DNA of 64,000 nucleotides from Arthrobacter_E sp041360795. Its GTDB lineage: Bacteria; Actinomycetota; Actinomycetes; Actinomycetales; Micrococcaceae. The notes beneath the pieces were generated by a model. The model was not told the DNA's origin. It did no database searches and was given only the letters and a program-made list of their open reading frames with translations. Of this stretch, positions 8,615 through 16,016 are shown piece by piece (position 1 is the stretch's first letter; each line of letters starts with the position of its first letter). The position numbers and the translations under genes are program-made. The stretch lies in contig NZ_JBFUPW010000001.1 of assembly GCF_041360795.1 (NCBI RefSeq), positions 124,001 to 188,000 of the forward strand, in the 5' to 3' direction.

Positions 8615-9401
8615 GACGCGCCACCTTCCGTTGCAGGATGTCGAGAGCGACCAGGACGGCCAGGGAGACCACCAGCAGGACCAATGCCACGGAGGCGGCC
8701 GCGGCCCGGTTGTCGCTCTCGATGAACTTGAGGATCTTGAGGGACGCCACCTCGGTCTCGAACGGGGTGTTGCCCGAGATCAGAACCAGGGCCCCGAACT
8801 CGCTGATGGCCCGGGCGAACGCCAGGGAGGCGCCCGCCGTGATCGCGGGGATCAGCGCGGGCAGCAGCACGCGCCGGAACGTGGTGAAGCGGCCGGCGCC
8901 CAGAGACGCGGCAGCCTCTTCGACGTCCTGGTCGAGCTCCAGGAGCACCGGCTGCACGGTCCGGACCACGAAGGGGAGGGTGACGAACAGCAGCGCCAGG
9001 AAGATGCCCTGCTGCGTGTTCACCACGTTGATGCCGAGCGGACTCTCCGGCCCGTACAGGCTCAGCAGCACCAGACCGGCCACGATGGTCGGCAGCGCGA
9101 ACGGGATGTCGATGATGACCTCGAGGATCGCCTTTCCCGGGAAGCGGTCGCGGACCAGGACCCAGGCGATCGTGGTGCCCACCACGACGTTCACGAGCGC
9201 CGCGCCCAGGGCCTGCAGCACGGTCAGCCGCAGTGCCGCGAAGGTCTGCGGGTCCGTGATGGTGCCGATGAACTGCTGCCAGCCCCCCGCCGTCGAGCTC
9301 AGGACGATCGCGGCGAGCGGGATCAGCACCAGGATGCTGAACCAGAGCAGCGCGAGTCCGAGGCCCGCGGCGGCGGGGCGGGTCAGCGTGTCGGGCTTCA
9401 T
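8607..9401 (-). CDS. cysT: Sulfate ABC transporter permease CysT
   Basis: First permease of the sulfate importer, also called CysU. 264 residues, six predicted membrane helices, and the coupling EAA loop (DVEEAAASLGAGRFTTF). Its start codon overlaps the end of the binding-protein gene by 4 nt and its end overlaps cysW by 8 nt. All four transport genes are therefore chained by overlaps and should be made in a fixed ratio from one message. Confidence 0.91.
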   Translation of the reverse strand: MKPDTLTRPAAAGLGLALLWFSILVLIPLAAIVLSSTAGGWQQFIGTITDPQTFAALRLTVLQALGAALVNVVVGTTIAWVLVRDRFPGKAILEVIIDIPFALPTIVAGLVLLSLYGPESPLGINVVNTQQGIFLALLFVTLPFVVRTVQPVLLELDQDVEEAAASLGAGRFTTFRRVLLPALIPAITAGASLAFARAISEFGALVLISGNTPFETEVASLKILKFIESDNRAAAASVALVLLVVSLAVLVALDILQRKVARRG

Positions 9402-10414
9402 TTCTTGACGGCCGCCGCACGCAGCTGGTCGATGAGGGCGCCGTCCGCGAAGAACTTCTTGTCCACGGTGGTCCAGCCGCCGAAGTCCTTCTCCACGGTG
9501 AGCAGGTGCTCAGGGGTGGGGAACGGGTTGGCGGGGTCGTTGGCGCCCTTGACCTCGGTCTTCACGCCGTCGATCACGGGGCGGAAACCGGTCTTGGCGA
9601 ATTCGGTCTGGCCGTCCTTGCTGAGCACGAAGTTCAGCCAGTCCTTGGCCTTGGGGTCGGCCTTCTTCAGGATGGCGCCCGGGTTCTCGATCAGCACGGT
9701 GTCGTTCGGCACGATGTAGTCGTAGTCCTTGCCCTTCTGCCGGGCGAGGATCGCCTCGTTCTCGTAGGAGATGAGGACGTTGCCCACCTTCTTGTCGAAG
9801 GCTTCCGTGGCTTCGCGGCCGCTGCCCGCCCACTGGGTCACGTTGGCGAAGATCTTCTTCAGGAAGTCCGAGGCCTGTGCCTCGGTCTTGCCGGAGGCGA
9901 CTGCGTGGCCGTAGGCGCCCAGGATGTTCCAGCGGGCGGAGCCGGAGGACTTGGGGTCCGGGGTGATGATCTTGACGTCGGGACGGGTCAGGTCCTCCCA
10001 GCCCTTGATGCCCTGGGGGTTGCCCTTCGGCACCACGAGGACGACCACGGAGTCCGAGACGATGCCCTTCGTGGCGTTCTTATTCCAGTCCTCGTCGACG
10101 AGGCCGGCCTTGACCAGGCGGGTGACGTCGCTCTGCAGGGAGAAGTGGACGTAATCGGCCTTGGCGCCGGCGGCGACCTTGCGGCTCTGGTCGCCGGAGG
10201 CGCCGTAGGAACCGCTGAAGGTGACGCCCTTGCCGGCGTCGGTCTGCTGGAACTTGGCGGCGATGGCCTTGTTGGCCGTTTCGGGGACGGCGAAGCCCAC
10301 GATCGAGAGCTGGGTGCCGCTCGCTCCGGAGGCCCTACCACTGCAGGCGGTCATGCCGAGGACTGCTGCGAGAGCGGTGGCGGTGACGGCCAGACGGGAT
10401 TTCCAGGTCTTCAT
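9398..10414 (-). CDS. sbp: Sulfate-binding lipoprotein
   Basis: Extracytoplasmic sulfate-binding component. The 338-residue product has a lipoprotein signal: positive start MKTWKSR, hydrophobic core and lipobox (GMTAC, Cys near residue 24). The mature part follows the Sbp/CysP family, with SYGASGDQSRKV, a VVLVVPKGNP segment and PDPKSSGSARW, which forms part of the anion pocket. It heads the operon, with cysT overlapping its 3' end. A possible upstream leader ORF (10335-10586) overlaps its start out of frame, which would tie sbp translation to the leader. Confidence 0.93.
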   Translation of the reverse strand: MKTWKSRLAVTATALAAVLGMTACSGRASGASGTQLSIVGFAVPETANKAIAAKFQQTDAGKGVTFSGSYGASGDQSRKVAAGAKADYVHFSLQSDVTRLVKAGLVDEDWNKNATKGIVSDSVVVLVVPKGNPQGIKGWEDLTRPDVKIITPDPKSSGSARWNILGAYGHAVASGKTEAQASDFLKKIFANVTQWAGSGREATEAFDKKVGNVLISYENEAILARQKGKDYDYIVPNDTVLIENPGAILKKADPKAKDWLNFVLSKDGQTEFAKTGFRPVIDGVKTEVKGANDPANPFPTPEHLLTVEKDFGGWTTVDKKFFADGALIDQLRAAAVKK

Positions 10415-10586
10415 GAGGTCTTCCTTCAGTTGTCTTCCAGCGTTGGGTCTTCCAGCAGTGAGCCGGTCCTGACAGACGACAGGGACCGGGCGGAGGAGAG
10501 GAGCGGGTTGGTCGCCGGGCGCCGATGCGCCGCGGTTGCTGGCAAATGTACCGACGCACGACGACGGCGTCGCGTGCGGTTGTCAT
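10335..10586 (-). CDS. Candidate cysteine-containing leader ORF upstream of sbp
   Basis: An ATG at 10586 with a good ribosome site (GGAGA, 7 nt spacing) opens an 83-codon frame that ends inside sbp in another frame, overlapping its first 80 nt. The N-terminal part has RRYICQQPRRIGARR, an Arg-rich stretch around a single Cys. Cysteine-bearing leader ORFs before sulfur-assimilation genes are known in other Actinobacteria. Here the idea is that a ribosome pausing at Cys alters access to the sbp start. The C-terminal half has unremarkable composition and may be incidental. It could also be a chance ORF. Confidence 0.4.
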   Translation of the reverse strand: MTTARDAVVVRRYICQQPRRIGARRPTRSSPPPGPCRLSGPAHCWKTQRWKTTEGRPHEDLEIPSGRHRHRSRSSPRHDRLQW

Positions 10587-10652
10587 ATAGGTCTCCGTGT
10601 GTAGTTGCGTGACCTGGAGGGCGGCCGGGCTCCCCATAATCCGGCCGCGGGC

Positions 10653-10681
10653 TTGCGCGGGCCGGGCGGAGGTCTTACAGT
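10653..10681 (+). promoter_or_regulatory. Promoter of the aroG leader
   Basis: -35 TTGCGC (10653-10658), 17-nt spacer, -10 TACAGT (10676-10681). Transcription would start at about 10688-10690, at or just before the leader-peptide ATG (10690), so the leader would be leaderless. Confidence 0.5.
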
Positions 10682-10689
10682 TTGGGACC

Positions 10690-10749
10690 ATGACGAAGCG
10701 TTGGTATGCGTATTTTGCTGTGGCTCTGGAGGGCCAACGGCGTCGCTAG
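10690..10749 (+). CDS. Aromatic amino-acid leader peptide
   Basis: A 19-codon ORF encodes MTKRWYAYFAVALEGQRRR and stops with TAG at 10747. Trp, Tyr, Tyr and Phe fall within codons 5-9, the pattern of a ribosome-stalling attenuator peptide. It is followed by a 10-bp GC-rich hairpin at 10782-10804 and then by the DAHP synthase gene, whose product is the first enzyme of aromatic amino-acid synthesis. Scarcity of charged aromatic tRNAs would stall the ribosome and favour read-through. An analogous leader before a DAHP synthase gene is known in Corynebacterium. The assignment here rests on sequence alone. Confidence 0.8.
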   Translation: MTKRWYAYFAVALEGQRRR

Positions 10750-10781
10750 TCGCGCATACACATCGACCTTCAGAGCACACA

Positions 10782-10804
10782 GGGCAGGGATGCAATCCCT
10801 GCCC
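10782..10804 (+). terminator. Attenuator hairpin in the aroG leader
   Basis: A perfect 10-bp stem (10782-10791 with 10795-10804) with a 3-nt loop, 33 nt after the leader-peptide stop and 59 nt before the aroG start. There is no strong U-run after it (TTCGCCATT). It is placed as the terminator arm of a ribosome-mediated attenuator. The competing antiterminator pairing could not be defined by eye. Confidence 0.65.
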
Positions 10805-10862
10805 TTCGCCATTCCGGCGGGCTCTGCGGGTCAGGGTCCGTCCAGAACCGAGGACCCAGATC

Positions 10863-12032
10863 ATGAAACCAGCAGCCATCGTGAACCCGGCAGCACCGTC
10901 CGCCGTGGACCTCCCGCTCACCCCGGGAGCCGCCTCTCCCGCCGCGACCGTTCCGGTGACCCGCTACGCGCCGCTGCCGACTCCCCGTGAACTCCGCGCC
11001 TTCCGGCCGCTCACGGCGGCACACGCGGCCGTCGTCGCCCGTGGCCGTGATGAGGTCCGCGCCATCCTCAACGGCGTGGACGACCGGCTTCTGGTCGTGG
11101 TGGGTCCGTGTTCCGTGCATGACACCGGGGCAGGCCTGGAGTACGCCCGTCGCCTCGCGGCGGAGGCCGAACGGCACCGGGAGGACCTGCTCGTGGTGAT
11201 GCGCAGCTACTTCGAGAAGCCGCGCACCACGGTCGGCTGGAAGGGCCTCATCAACGACCCCGGGCTCGATGGCGGCCACGACATCGCCACCGGCCTGGAC
11301 CGGGCCCGAGAATTCCTGCTGGACGTGACGGACCTGGGGCTGCCCGTGGCCACGGAGTTCCTGGAACCCTTCAGCGCCCCGTACCTGGAGGACCTCGTGA
11401 GCTGGGGCGCGGTGGGGGCCCGGACCACGGAGAGCCAGGTGCACCGGCAGATGGCCGCGGCGCTGGACTTGCCGGTGGGCTTCAAGAACGCGACCGACGG
11501 CACCGTGGGACACGCGATCGACGCGTGCCAGGCTGCCGCGGGAGAGCAGTCCTTCCTCGGGACGGACCTGGACGGGCGGACGAGTGTGGTCCACGCGGCC
11601 GGGAACCGCGACGGGCATGTCATCTTGCGCGGCGGAGTCTCCGGACCGAATCACGACGCCGCATCCATCGCGGAGGTGTCCAGGGCGCTCCAGGCGAGGG
11701 GCGGCAACCCCCGGGTGGTCGTGGATGCGAGTCACGGCAACAGCGGCAAGGACCATGTGCGCCAGGCCGTCGTCGCCGTCGAGCTCGCCGAGCAGCTGGA
11801 GGGCGCCGTGCAGCTGGCGGCCGCGCCGACGGCCGACGCGATCGCCGGGGTGATGCTGGAGAGCTTCCTGGTGCCCGGCGCCCAGAAGTTCGACCCTCAG
11901 ACGGATGCCTCGACGCGCGAGGCCCTCGTGTACGGGCAGAGCATCACGGACGCCTGCATGGGCTGGGAAGTGACCTCTGACGTGCTGAAACGTCTCGCCG
12001 TCGCGAGCCGGAACCGGAGGGCGGGACAGTAG
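10863..12032 (+). CDS. aroG: 3-deoxy-7-phosphoheptulonate (DAHP) synthase, type I
   Basis: Condenses phosphoenolpyruvate and erythrose 4-phosphate, the committed step of the shikimate pathway. The 389-residue protein is of the E. coli AroF/G/H class: VVVGPCSVHD (metal Cys), MRSYFEKPRTTVGWKGLINDP, GARTTESQVHR, GFKNATDG, and the C-terminal DASHGNSGKDH and SFLVPGAQ. Many Actinobacteria rely on the unrelated type II enzyme, so this class is of note. The ATG at 10863 has GAGGA 8-12 nt upstream. A leader peptide and hairpin precede it. Feedback-sensitive isozyme identity (Phe, Tyr or Trp) cannot be told from sequence by eye; the symbol denotes the class. Confidence 0.95.
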   Translation: MKPAAIVNPAAPSAVDLPLTPGAASPAATVPVTRYAPLPTPRELRAFRPLTAAHAAVVARGRDEVRAILNGVDDRLLVVVGPCSVHDTGAGLEYARRLAAEAERHREDLLVVMRSYFEKPRTTVGWKGLINDPGLDGGHDIATGLDRAREFLLDVTDLGLPVATEFLEPFSAPYLEDLVSWGAVGARTTESQVHRQMAAALDLPVGFKNATDGTVGHAIDACQAAAGEQSFLGTDLDGRTSVVHAAGNRDGHVILRGGVSGPNHDAASIAEVSRALQARGGNPRVVVDASHGNSGKDHVRQAVVAVELAEQLEGAVQLAAAPTADAIAGVMLESFLVPGAQKFDPQTDASTREALVYGQSITDACMGWEVTSDVLKRLAVASRNRRAGQ

Positions 12033-12120
12033 TCATCCGACGCATCCGTGGCGCCTTTCACTTTAGGCTCAATTGCCACTAGAGTTACTAGCACTCAGGA
12101 TGGGACAACCTCAGTACCGA

Positions 12121-12144
12121 CACGCCGCACTACCTCGCGGCGTG
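12121..12144. other. 8-bp hairpin before the HTH gene
   Basis: CACGCCGC (12121-12128) pairs with GCGGCGTG (12137-12144). It is located 88 nt after the aroG stop and 36 nt before the HTH gene start. It could be an aroG terminator or a leader structure of the HTH gene. Confidence 0.4.
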
Positions 12145-12179
12145 AACCAAGGCTGAATTGCAGGAGGGGGAGGCCGGAC

Positions 12180-12383
12180 GTGGCCCACTTTGCGAACACC
12201 GACTTCCTCACGGTGGCTGAAGTTGCAGACCAGATGCGTGTGTCCAAGATGACCGTTTATCGCCTGATTCACTCGGGTGAGCTGCCGGCGGTGCGCTTCG
12301 GGCGTTCCTACCGCGTGCCGGAAGTGGCTGTCGAGGAGTACGTCCGCGCAGCGGTCACGGGGAATCGGTCCGAAACCGCGTGA
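12180..12383 (+). CDS. Excisionase-like helix-turn-helix protein (BldC-type fold)
   Basis: Small 67-residue DNA-binding protein with one MerR/excisionase-type winged helix: FLTVAEVADQMRVSKMTVYRL forms the HTH and GELPAVRFGRSYRVPEVAVEEY forms the wing and last helix. Stand-alone proteins of this fold include developmental BldC in Streptomyces, but sequence identity to BldC is not obvious. The GTG at 12180 follows a very strong purine-rich ribosome site (AGGAGGGGGAGG). A possible promoter with TTGCCA at 12073 lies upstream. It precedes the ribosomal bS22 gene by 162 bp in the same direction. Targets are unknown. Confidence 0.88.
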   Translation: MAHFANTDFLTVAEVADQMRVSKMTVYRLIHSGELPAVRFGRSYRVPEVAVEEYVRAAVTGNRSETA

Positions 12384-12545
12384 ACCTGGGTTCCTCCGGA
12401 CCGGTCCTCAGGGATCCGGTCAAGGGCAGGCCGCCGGAAGCGGTACCCTGTTAAGGAACGTTTTACGTCATCGTAAGAAAGTGCGGCTTGCCAAGCCTCG
12501 GATTCTCGGGTGCGGGGTGGCCGCGTATTACCGTAAGGAACTTCT

Positions 12546-12644
12546 GTGGGTTCAGTTATCAAGAAGCGTCGCAAGCGCATGGCCAAGAAGAAGCACCGCA
12601 AGCTGCTTCGCAAGACTCGCCACCAGCGCCGCAATAAGAAGTAG
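12546..12644 (+). CDS. 30S ribosomal protein bS22 (AURKAIP1/COX24 domain)
   Basis: A 32-residue, extremely basic protein: GTG start, then Lys/Arg in more than half of all positions, with the core KKRRKRMAKKKHRKLLRKTR. This is the small-subunit protein bS22 found on actinobacterial ribosomes, which shares the AURKAIP1/COX24 domain. The GTG has AAGGA just upstream. The codons are strongly biased, as expected for a highly expressed gene. It is followed within 20 nt by a strong 13-bp terminator hairpin. Easily missed because of its length. Confidence 0.93.
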   Translation: MGSVIKKRRKRMAKKKHRKLLRKTRHQRRNKK

Positions 12645-12662
12645 AGATACTTCGCACGCGTA

Positions 12663-12692
12663 CAGGCCCGGAACCGTCAGGTTCCGGGCCTG
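12663..12692 (+). terminator. Terminator after bS22
   Basis: A 13-bp perfect stem (12663-12675 with 12680-12692), GTCA loop, followed by GTGCTTTT. This is one of the few hairpins here with a trailing T-run, a classic intrinsic terminator. Confidence 0.88.
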
Positions 12693-12739
12693 GTGCTTTT
12701 AACGCGCGACGACGGCGGTTGCGTTGGGTGGCCGGCGGG

Positions 12740-13203
12740 GGTTCCCTCGCGGCTTAGACACCCGCCTTCGCTCGTTCCTCGCTGCGGCGTGCGATGCGCC
12801 GCTTCCGGGAACCTCCGCCGGCTCCCGATGTCACGTCGGTTTTCACGCGGTTGAGCGTGGGGCCGGGACGTGGAAGATTCGGGCTGACGTGTGCTCCGTG
12901 GGGAGAGGCCCGAGGCGAGGGGTGTCGTTGAGATTGCACTTTCTGGGGTCTGGGAGGCGTGGAACCCCGAAAAACTGCGATCTCGACCAGCCGCCCCCAC
13001 AGAATCCGAGCACCTCGGACAACCCTTCCCACCGAAACCACGCCGGGGGGCGGGGGTCGGCCGTGAGGGGTGCGGGTTCCCGAAAGCGGCGCATCGCGCG
13101 ACAGAGCGAGGAACGAGCGAAGGCTAAGAGAGCAGCAGGGGTACCCTGCCGAGCTTGCGAGGCCGGGGTGGCTGCGAACGGTGTCTAAGCCGCGTGGGAA
13201 CTC
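12740..13203. repeat. 464-bp imperfect fold-back element
   Basis: The two halves of this gene-free segment are inverted copies of each other. Outer blocks 12740-12762 and 13180-13203 match (GGTTCCC, CGCGGCTTAGACACC). Next inward, 12766-12813 matches the complement of 13075-13122 over about 48 bp with few differences, including TTCGCTCGTTCCTCGCT. At the centre, 12930-12949 matches the complement of 12964-12984. The right arm carries about 57 extra bases between its two blocks. No protein gene with actinobacterial codon use is visible, and open frames across it are by-products of the repeats. It resembles a non-autonomous inverted-repeat element (MITE-like) or a decayed inverted duplication. 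No target-site duplication was identified. Confidence 0.7.
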
Positions 13204-13226
13204 ACACCCCTCCTGCGAGAGAGGAA

Positions 13227-14042
13227 CTACCTCCGCCCGCGGGCGTGGTTGAGACCCCTCCAGAGCCCGTACACCGCCCCGCCCACCGTCGCTGCCTTCA
13301 GGCCCAGGGTGGCGGCGCGGCGGCCGGAGCGGAAGTCGTAGACGGGCCAGTTCTGGGCTTTGGCGTGACGGCGCAGCCCGGCGTCGGGGTTGATCGCGAC
13401 CGGGTGCCCCACCATGCTCAGCAGGGGGATGTCGTTGTGGGAGTCGCTGTAGGCCCAGCATTCGGCCAGGTCCAACCCTTCGGCGTCCGCGAGGGCGCGG
13501 GCCGCTTCGGCTTTGGCTTCCCCATGGAGGATGTCGCCGACCAGCCGTCCGGTGTACACGCCGTCGACCACTTCGACCCGGGTGCCCAGGGCGCCGGTCA
13601 GGCCGAGGCGGGACGCGATGGGTTCGGCCAGTTCGATCGGCGTCGCCGTGATGAGCCAGACCCGCCGGCCGACGCGCAGGTGCTGCTCGGCGAGGGCGCG
13701 TGTGCCGGGCCAGATCCGGCTGGAGATGCTCTCCTCGAAGACCTCGTCGCCCAGGGTCGCGACGTCCTCGGCGCGGATCCCGGCGGCGATCTTCATGCCC
13801 CGGTCGCGGATCTCGTGGACGTCGGAGAGCTTCTCTCCGCGGACCACGAATTTGAGCTGCTGCCAGCCGAACGATGCGGCGTCGCGGAGCGTGAACACCT
13901 TCCGCTCGTACATCTTGCGGGCGGCGTGGAAGATGCTGGCGCCGCGGATCAGCGTGTTGTCCACGTCGAAGAAGGCGGCTTCATGGCGGTGCAGTTCGGC
14001 CACGGGAACGCTGGAGGAGGATTCGGTTCGCGTGGAGGCCAT
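13227..14042 (-). CDS. HAD-IB family phosphatase
   Basis: Haloacid-dehalogenase-superfamily phosphohydrolase of subfamily IB, the group of SerB-type phosphatases. Of 271 residues, motif I is FFDVDNTLI near residue 25, motif II is LITATP, the lysine of motif III lies in GEAKAE, and motif IV is YSDSHNDIPLL. The helical cap lies between I and II. The C-terminus ends in a short hydrophobic stretch (LGLKAATVGGAVYGLW) that could be membrane-associated. The ATG at 14042 is preferred over a TTG at 14060. It is divergent from the glutaredoxin-like gene. The substrate is unknown: phosphoserine or a lipid phosphate are possibilities. Confidence 0.88.
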   Translation of the reverse strand: MASTRTESSSSVPVAELHRHEAAFFDVDNTLIRGASIFHAARKMYERKVFTLRDAASFGWQQLKFVVRGEKLSDVHEIRDRGMKIAAGIRAEDVATLGDEVFEESISSRIWPGTRALAEQHLRVGRRVWLITATPIELAEPIASRLGLTGALGTRVEVVDGVYTGRLVGDILHGEAKAEAARALADAEGLDLAECWAYSDSHNDIPLLSMVGHPVAINPDAGLRRHAKAQNWPVYDFRSGRRAATLGLKAATVGGAVYGLWRGLNHARGRR

Positions 14043-14106
14043 GAAGACGAGTCTATCCAACGGCGCTGATGTGCCGTGGGCGCCCCGATACCGCTACCGT
14101 GGAAGG

Positions 14107-14361
14107 ATGCGGGTCCCTGAACTTCTCCTCATCACCAAGAAGGACTGTCATCTGTGCGCCGCGGCGCGTGCGACCGTGTCCGAGGTGGCCGGCCGCCTGG
14201 GCGTTCCCTGGCAGGAATCGCTGATCGATGACGACGCCGGGCTGCGTGAGCGGTTCGCCGACGAGGTTCCCGTGGTGATGATCGACGGCGTCCAGCGCGA
14301 CTTCTGGACGATCGACCCCGCACGCCTGGAACGGAAGCTGCGCGACGCGCAGCAGGGCTGA
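14107..14361 (+). CDS. Glutaredoxin-like protein
   Basis: Small thioredoxin-fold protein of 84 residues. The first strand LLLITKKDCHLC carries the redox CxxC motif (CHLC), and the cis-Pro segment is EVPVVMIDG. The family (glutaredoxin-like, DUF836 type) is common immediately upstream of rex in Actinobacteria. TACCGT ends 6 nt before the ATG, so the transcript is probably leaderless. It lies 29 nt before rex in the same direction and likely forms an operon. It may act in cytoplasmic thiol-disulfide exchange; its partner is not defined. Confidence 0.87.
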   Translation: MRVPELLLITKKDCHLCAAARATVSEVAGRLGVPWQESLIDDDAGLRERFADEVPVVMIDGVQRDFWTIDPARLERKLRDAQQG

Positions 14362-14390
14362 CCGGGTCCGCCCGTGAAGAATACAGACCG

Positions 14391-15125
14391 ATGAAGAAAA
14401 AAGAACTGAGTCCGCTGCCGACCGGGGGAAAGCCCCCGGTCGTGGTGCCGCAGAGCGCGGAAGGCGCCCTCGACGGGTACCCGGCCGCAGAGCAGGCCGT
14501 GAAGCAGATCCCGCCGGCCGCCGTCGCGCGTCTGACGCTCTACCTCCGCGCGCTCAACTCGCTCACGGGCGACGGCGTGGAGCGGGTCTCCTCGGAGGCT
14601 CTGGCGGAAGCGTCCGGCGTCAGCTCGGCGACCCTCCGCAAGGACCTCAGCTACATCGGCTCGCACGGCACGCGCGGGGTCGGCTATGAGGTCGACTACC
14701 TGAACCGGCAGATCGCCGCGGCTCTCGGCCTGACACTCGACTGGAAAGTGGCGATCGTGGGGGCGGGCAACCTGGGCCGCGCGCTCGCCCGGTATGGCGG
14801 CTTCCAGTCGCGCGGGTTCGAGATCGTGGCGATCTTCGACGCGGACCCGCTGATCGTGGGGCAGGAGATCGGGTTCCTGCGGGTCAGTGATGTGCTCGGT
14901 CTGGAGACGGGCCTGGCGCAGACGCGCGCGAACATGGTGGTGCTCGCGCTGCCCGCGCATGTGGCCCAGGAGATGTGCGACCGGGTGGTCTCCGCCGGGG
15001 TGAAGAGCATTCTGAGTTTCGCGCCCATCACCCTCCAGGTCCCGGAAGGGGTGAATCTGCGCAAAGTGGACATGGCCACCGAGCTGCAGATCCTGGCTTA
15101 TCACGCCCAGCGTCTCGTCGACTGA
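14391..15125 (+). CDS. rex: Redox-sensing transcriptional repressor Rex
   Basis: Senses the NADH/NAD+ ratio and represses respiratory and fermentative genes when NADH is low. The 244-residue protein has an N-terminal winged helix (LTLYLRALNSL, then VSSATLRKDLSYIGSHGTRGVGYEV), then a Rossmann domain with VGAGNLGRAL for NAD(H), and a C-terminal swapped helix (ELQILAYHAQRL). The N-terminal 35 residues are a Pro/Lys-rich extension. It is preceded by the glutaredoxin-like gene. In many relatives hemA follows rex, but here a HAD phosphatase with its own operator follows. Confidence 0.95.
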   Translation: MKKKELSPLPTGGKPPVVVPQSAEGALDGYPAAEQAVKQIPPAAVARLTLYLRALNSLTGDGVERVSSEALAEASGVSSATLRKDLSYIGSHGTRGVGYEVDYLNRQIAAALGLTLDWKVAIVGAGNLGRALARYGGFQSRGFEIVAIFDADPLIVGQEIGFLRVSDVLGLETGLAQTRANMVVLALPAHVAQEMCDRVVSAGVKSILSFAPITLQVPEGVNLRKVDMATELQILAYHAQRLVD

Positions 15126-15198
15126 CCGGGCGTCTGAGGGCGCCGGAGCGTCCGCTGTGGTGAAGAGTCGCCGCCCTGAGGGCGAACTCTCGGTAAAC

Positions 15199-15214
15199 TT
15201 TGGTCTAGACCAAA
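15199..15214. promoter_or_regulatory. Perfect GntR-type operator
   Basis: TTTGGTCTAGACCAAA is a perfect 16-bp palindrome with the GGTCTAGACC core recognised by GntR/HutC-family regulators such as DasR and NagR. A -10-like TAAACT (15194-15199) abuts it, so binding would block initiation. It lies 63 bp before the HAD gene, and a GntR-family gene lies just beyond that. Confidence 0.8.
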
Positions 15215-15276
15215 AATTCCGGGGTATCGAGCCTCTACTGTTCCCACAGAAGCTCTCCCGCGACGAAGGACCATCC

Positions 15277-15993
15277 ATGCCCCTGTCTCTCACCGCCCCC
15301 GGCGCCGTCCGCGCGCTCCTGACCTCGGCCGAGGCGGTGCTGTTCGACTTCAATGGCACGCTGTCGCTCGATGAGGACCTCATGGGCCGGCTCTACGCGG
15401 AGGCCGCCCTCGAGGTGTGCGGGTTCGAGCTGAGCCCCGAGGAGTACCGCGACCGGTTCGTCGGGCTCAGCGACCCGGATATCTGCGCCGCCCTGGTCGG
15501 AGGCGATGACGTCCTCACCGCCCGCGTGCTGGATCACCTGTGCTCCGGCTATCTGCGGGAGATCCGACGGGCGCCACGGATCCCTGCCGCGCATGTCACC
15601 CTGGTCCAGGAACTGGTGGCTTCCGGAATCAAGGTCGCGGTGGTGACAGGCACGCTGCGGCGTCTGCTGGAACCCGCGCTGGAGGACAGCGGGCTGGCCG
15701 CGCTGTTCTCCGCGACGGTCTGCAGCGACGACGTCGCGCGGGGCAAGCCGGACCCGGAAGGTTTCCTCCGTGGCGCTGAGCTTCTGGGCGCCTCGCCCGC
15801 GACCACCGTCGTGGTCGAGGATTCCCTGGCCGGGGTCGCCGCGGCCCAGGCGGCAGGCATGCACTGCGTGCTGGTGGGCCCGCTGGCCGCCGATCTGCAG
15901 GCCTCCGATCTGCCGGACGCCGGCCCACTGGCTGCGGCCGACAGCCCAGCCGGGGTGCACCCGCTCGGGGAACTGGCGGCGCTGACGGTCTGA
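15277..15993 (+). CDS. HAD-family sugar-phosphatase-like hydrolase
   Basis: HAD hydrolase of the beta-phosphoglucomutase/phosphatase branch, 238 residues. Motif I is VLFDFNGTLS near residue 25: the usual second Asp (DxD) is Asn (DFN), as in some phosphatases and phosphonatase-like enzymes. Motif II is VVTGT, motif III includes the Lys in GKPDPEGF, and motif IV is VVVEDSLAGVAAA. A four-helix cap lies between. The ATG at 15277 is used because the operator and promoter lie between 15190 and 15215. It faces a GntR-family gene of the type that binds the upstream palindrome, so the substrate may be a sugar phosphate, possibly amino sugar derived (inference). Confidence 0.85.
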   Translation: MPLSLTAPGAVRALLTSAEAVLFDFNGTLSLDEDLMGRLYAEAALEVCGFELSPEEYRDRFVGLSDPDICAALVGGDDVLTARVLDHLCSGYLREIRRAPRIPAAHVTLVQELVASGIKVAVVTGTLRRLLEPALEDSGLAALFSATVCSDDVARGKPDPEGFLRGAELLGASPATTVVVEDSLAGVAAAQAAGMHCVLVGPLAADLQASDLPDAGPLAAADSPAGVHPLGELAALTV

Positions 15994-16016
15994 ACGGAAC
16001 GCTCCGCCTGAATCGC

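Noticed and set aside
12740..13203. Insertion sequence or CRISPR array
   Set aside because: No transposase, no regularly spaced short repeats. Only a single inverted duplication is present.
12754..13461. Frame through the 464-bp fold-back element
   Set aside because: It encodes the same basic peptide twice because it passes through both repeat arms. This is a by-product of the inverted repeat, not a protein gene.
14382..14391. TACAGA as a leaderless -10 for rex
   Set aside because: Only 3 nt separate it from the ATG, too close for transcription to begin at the start codon.
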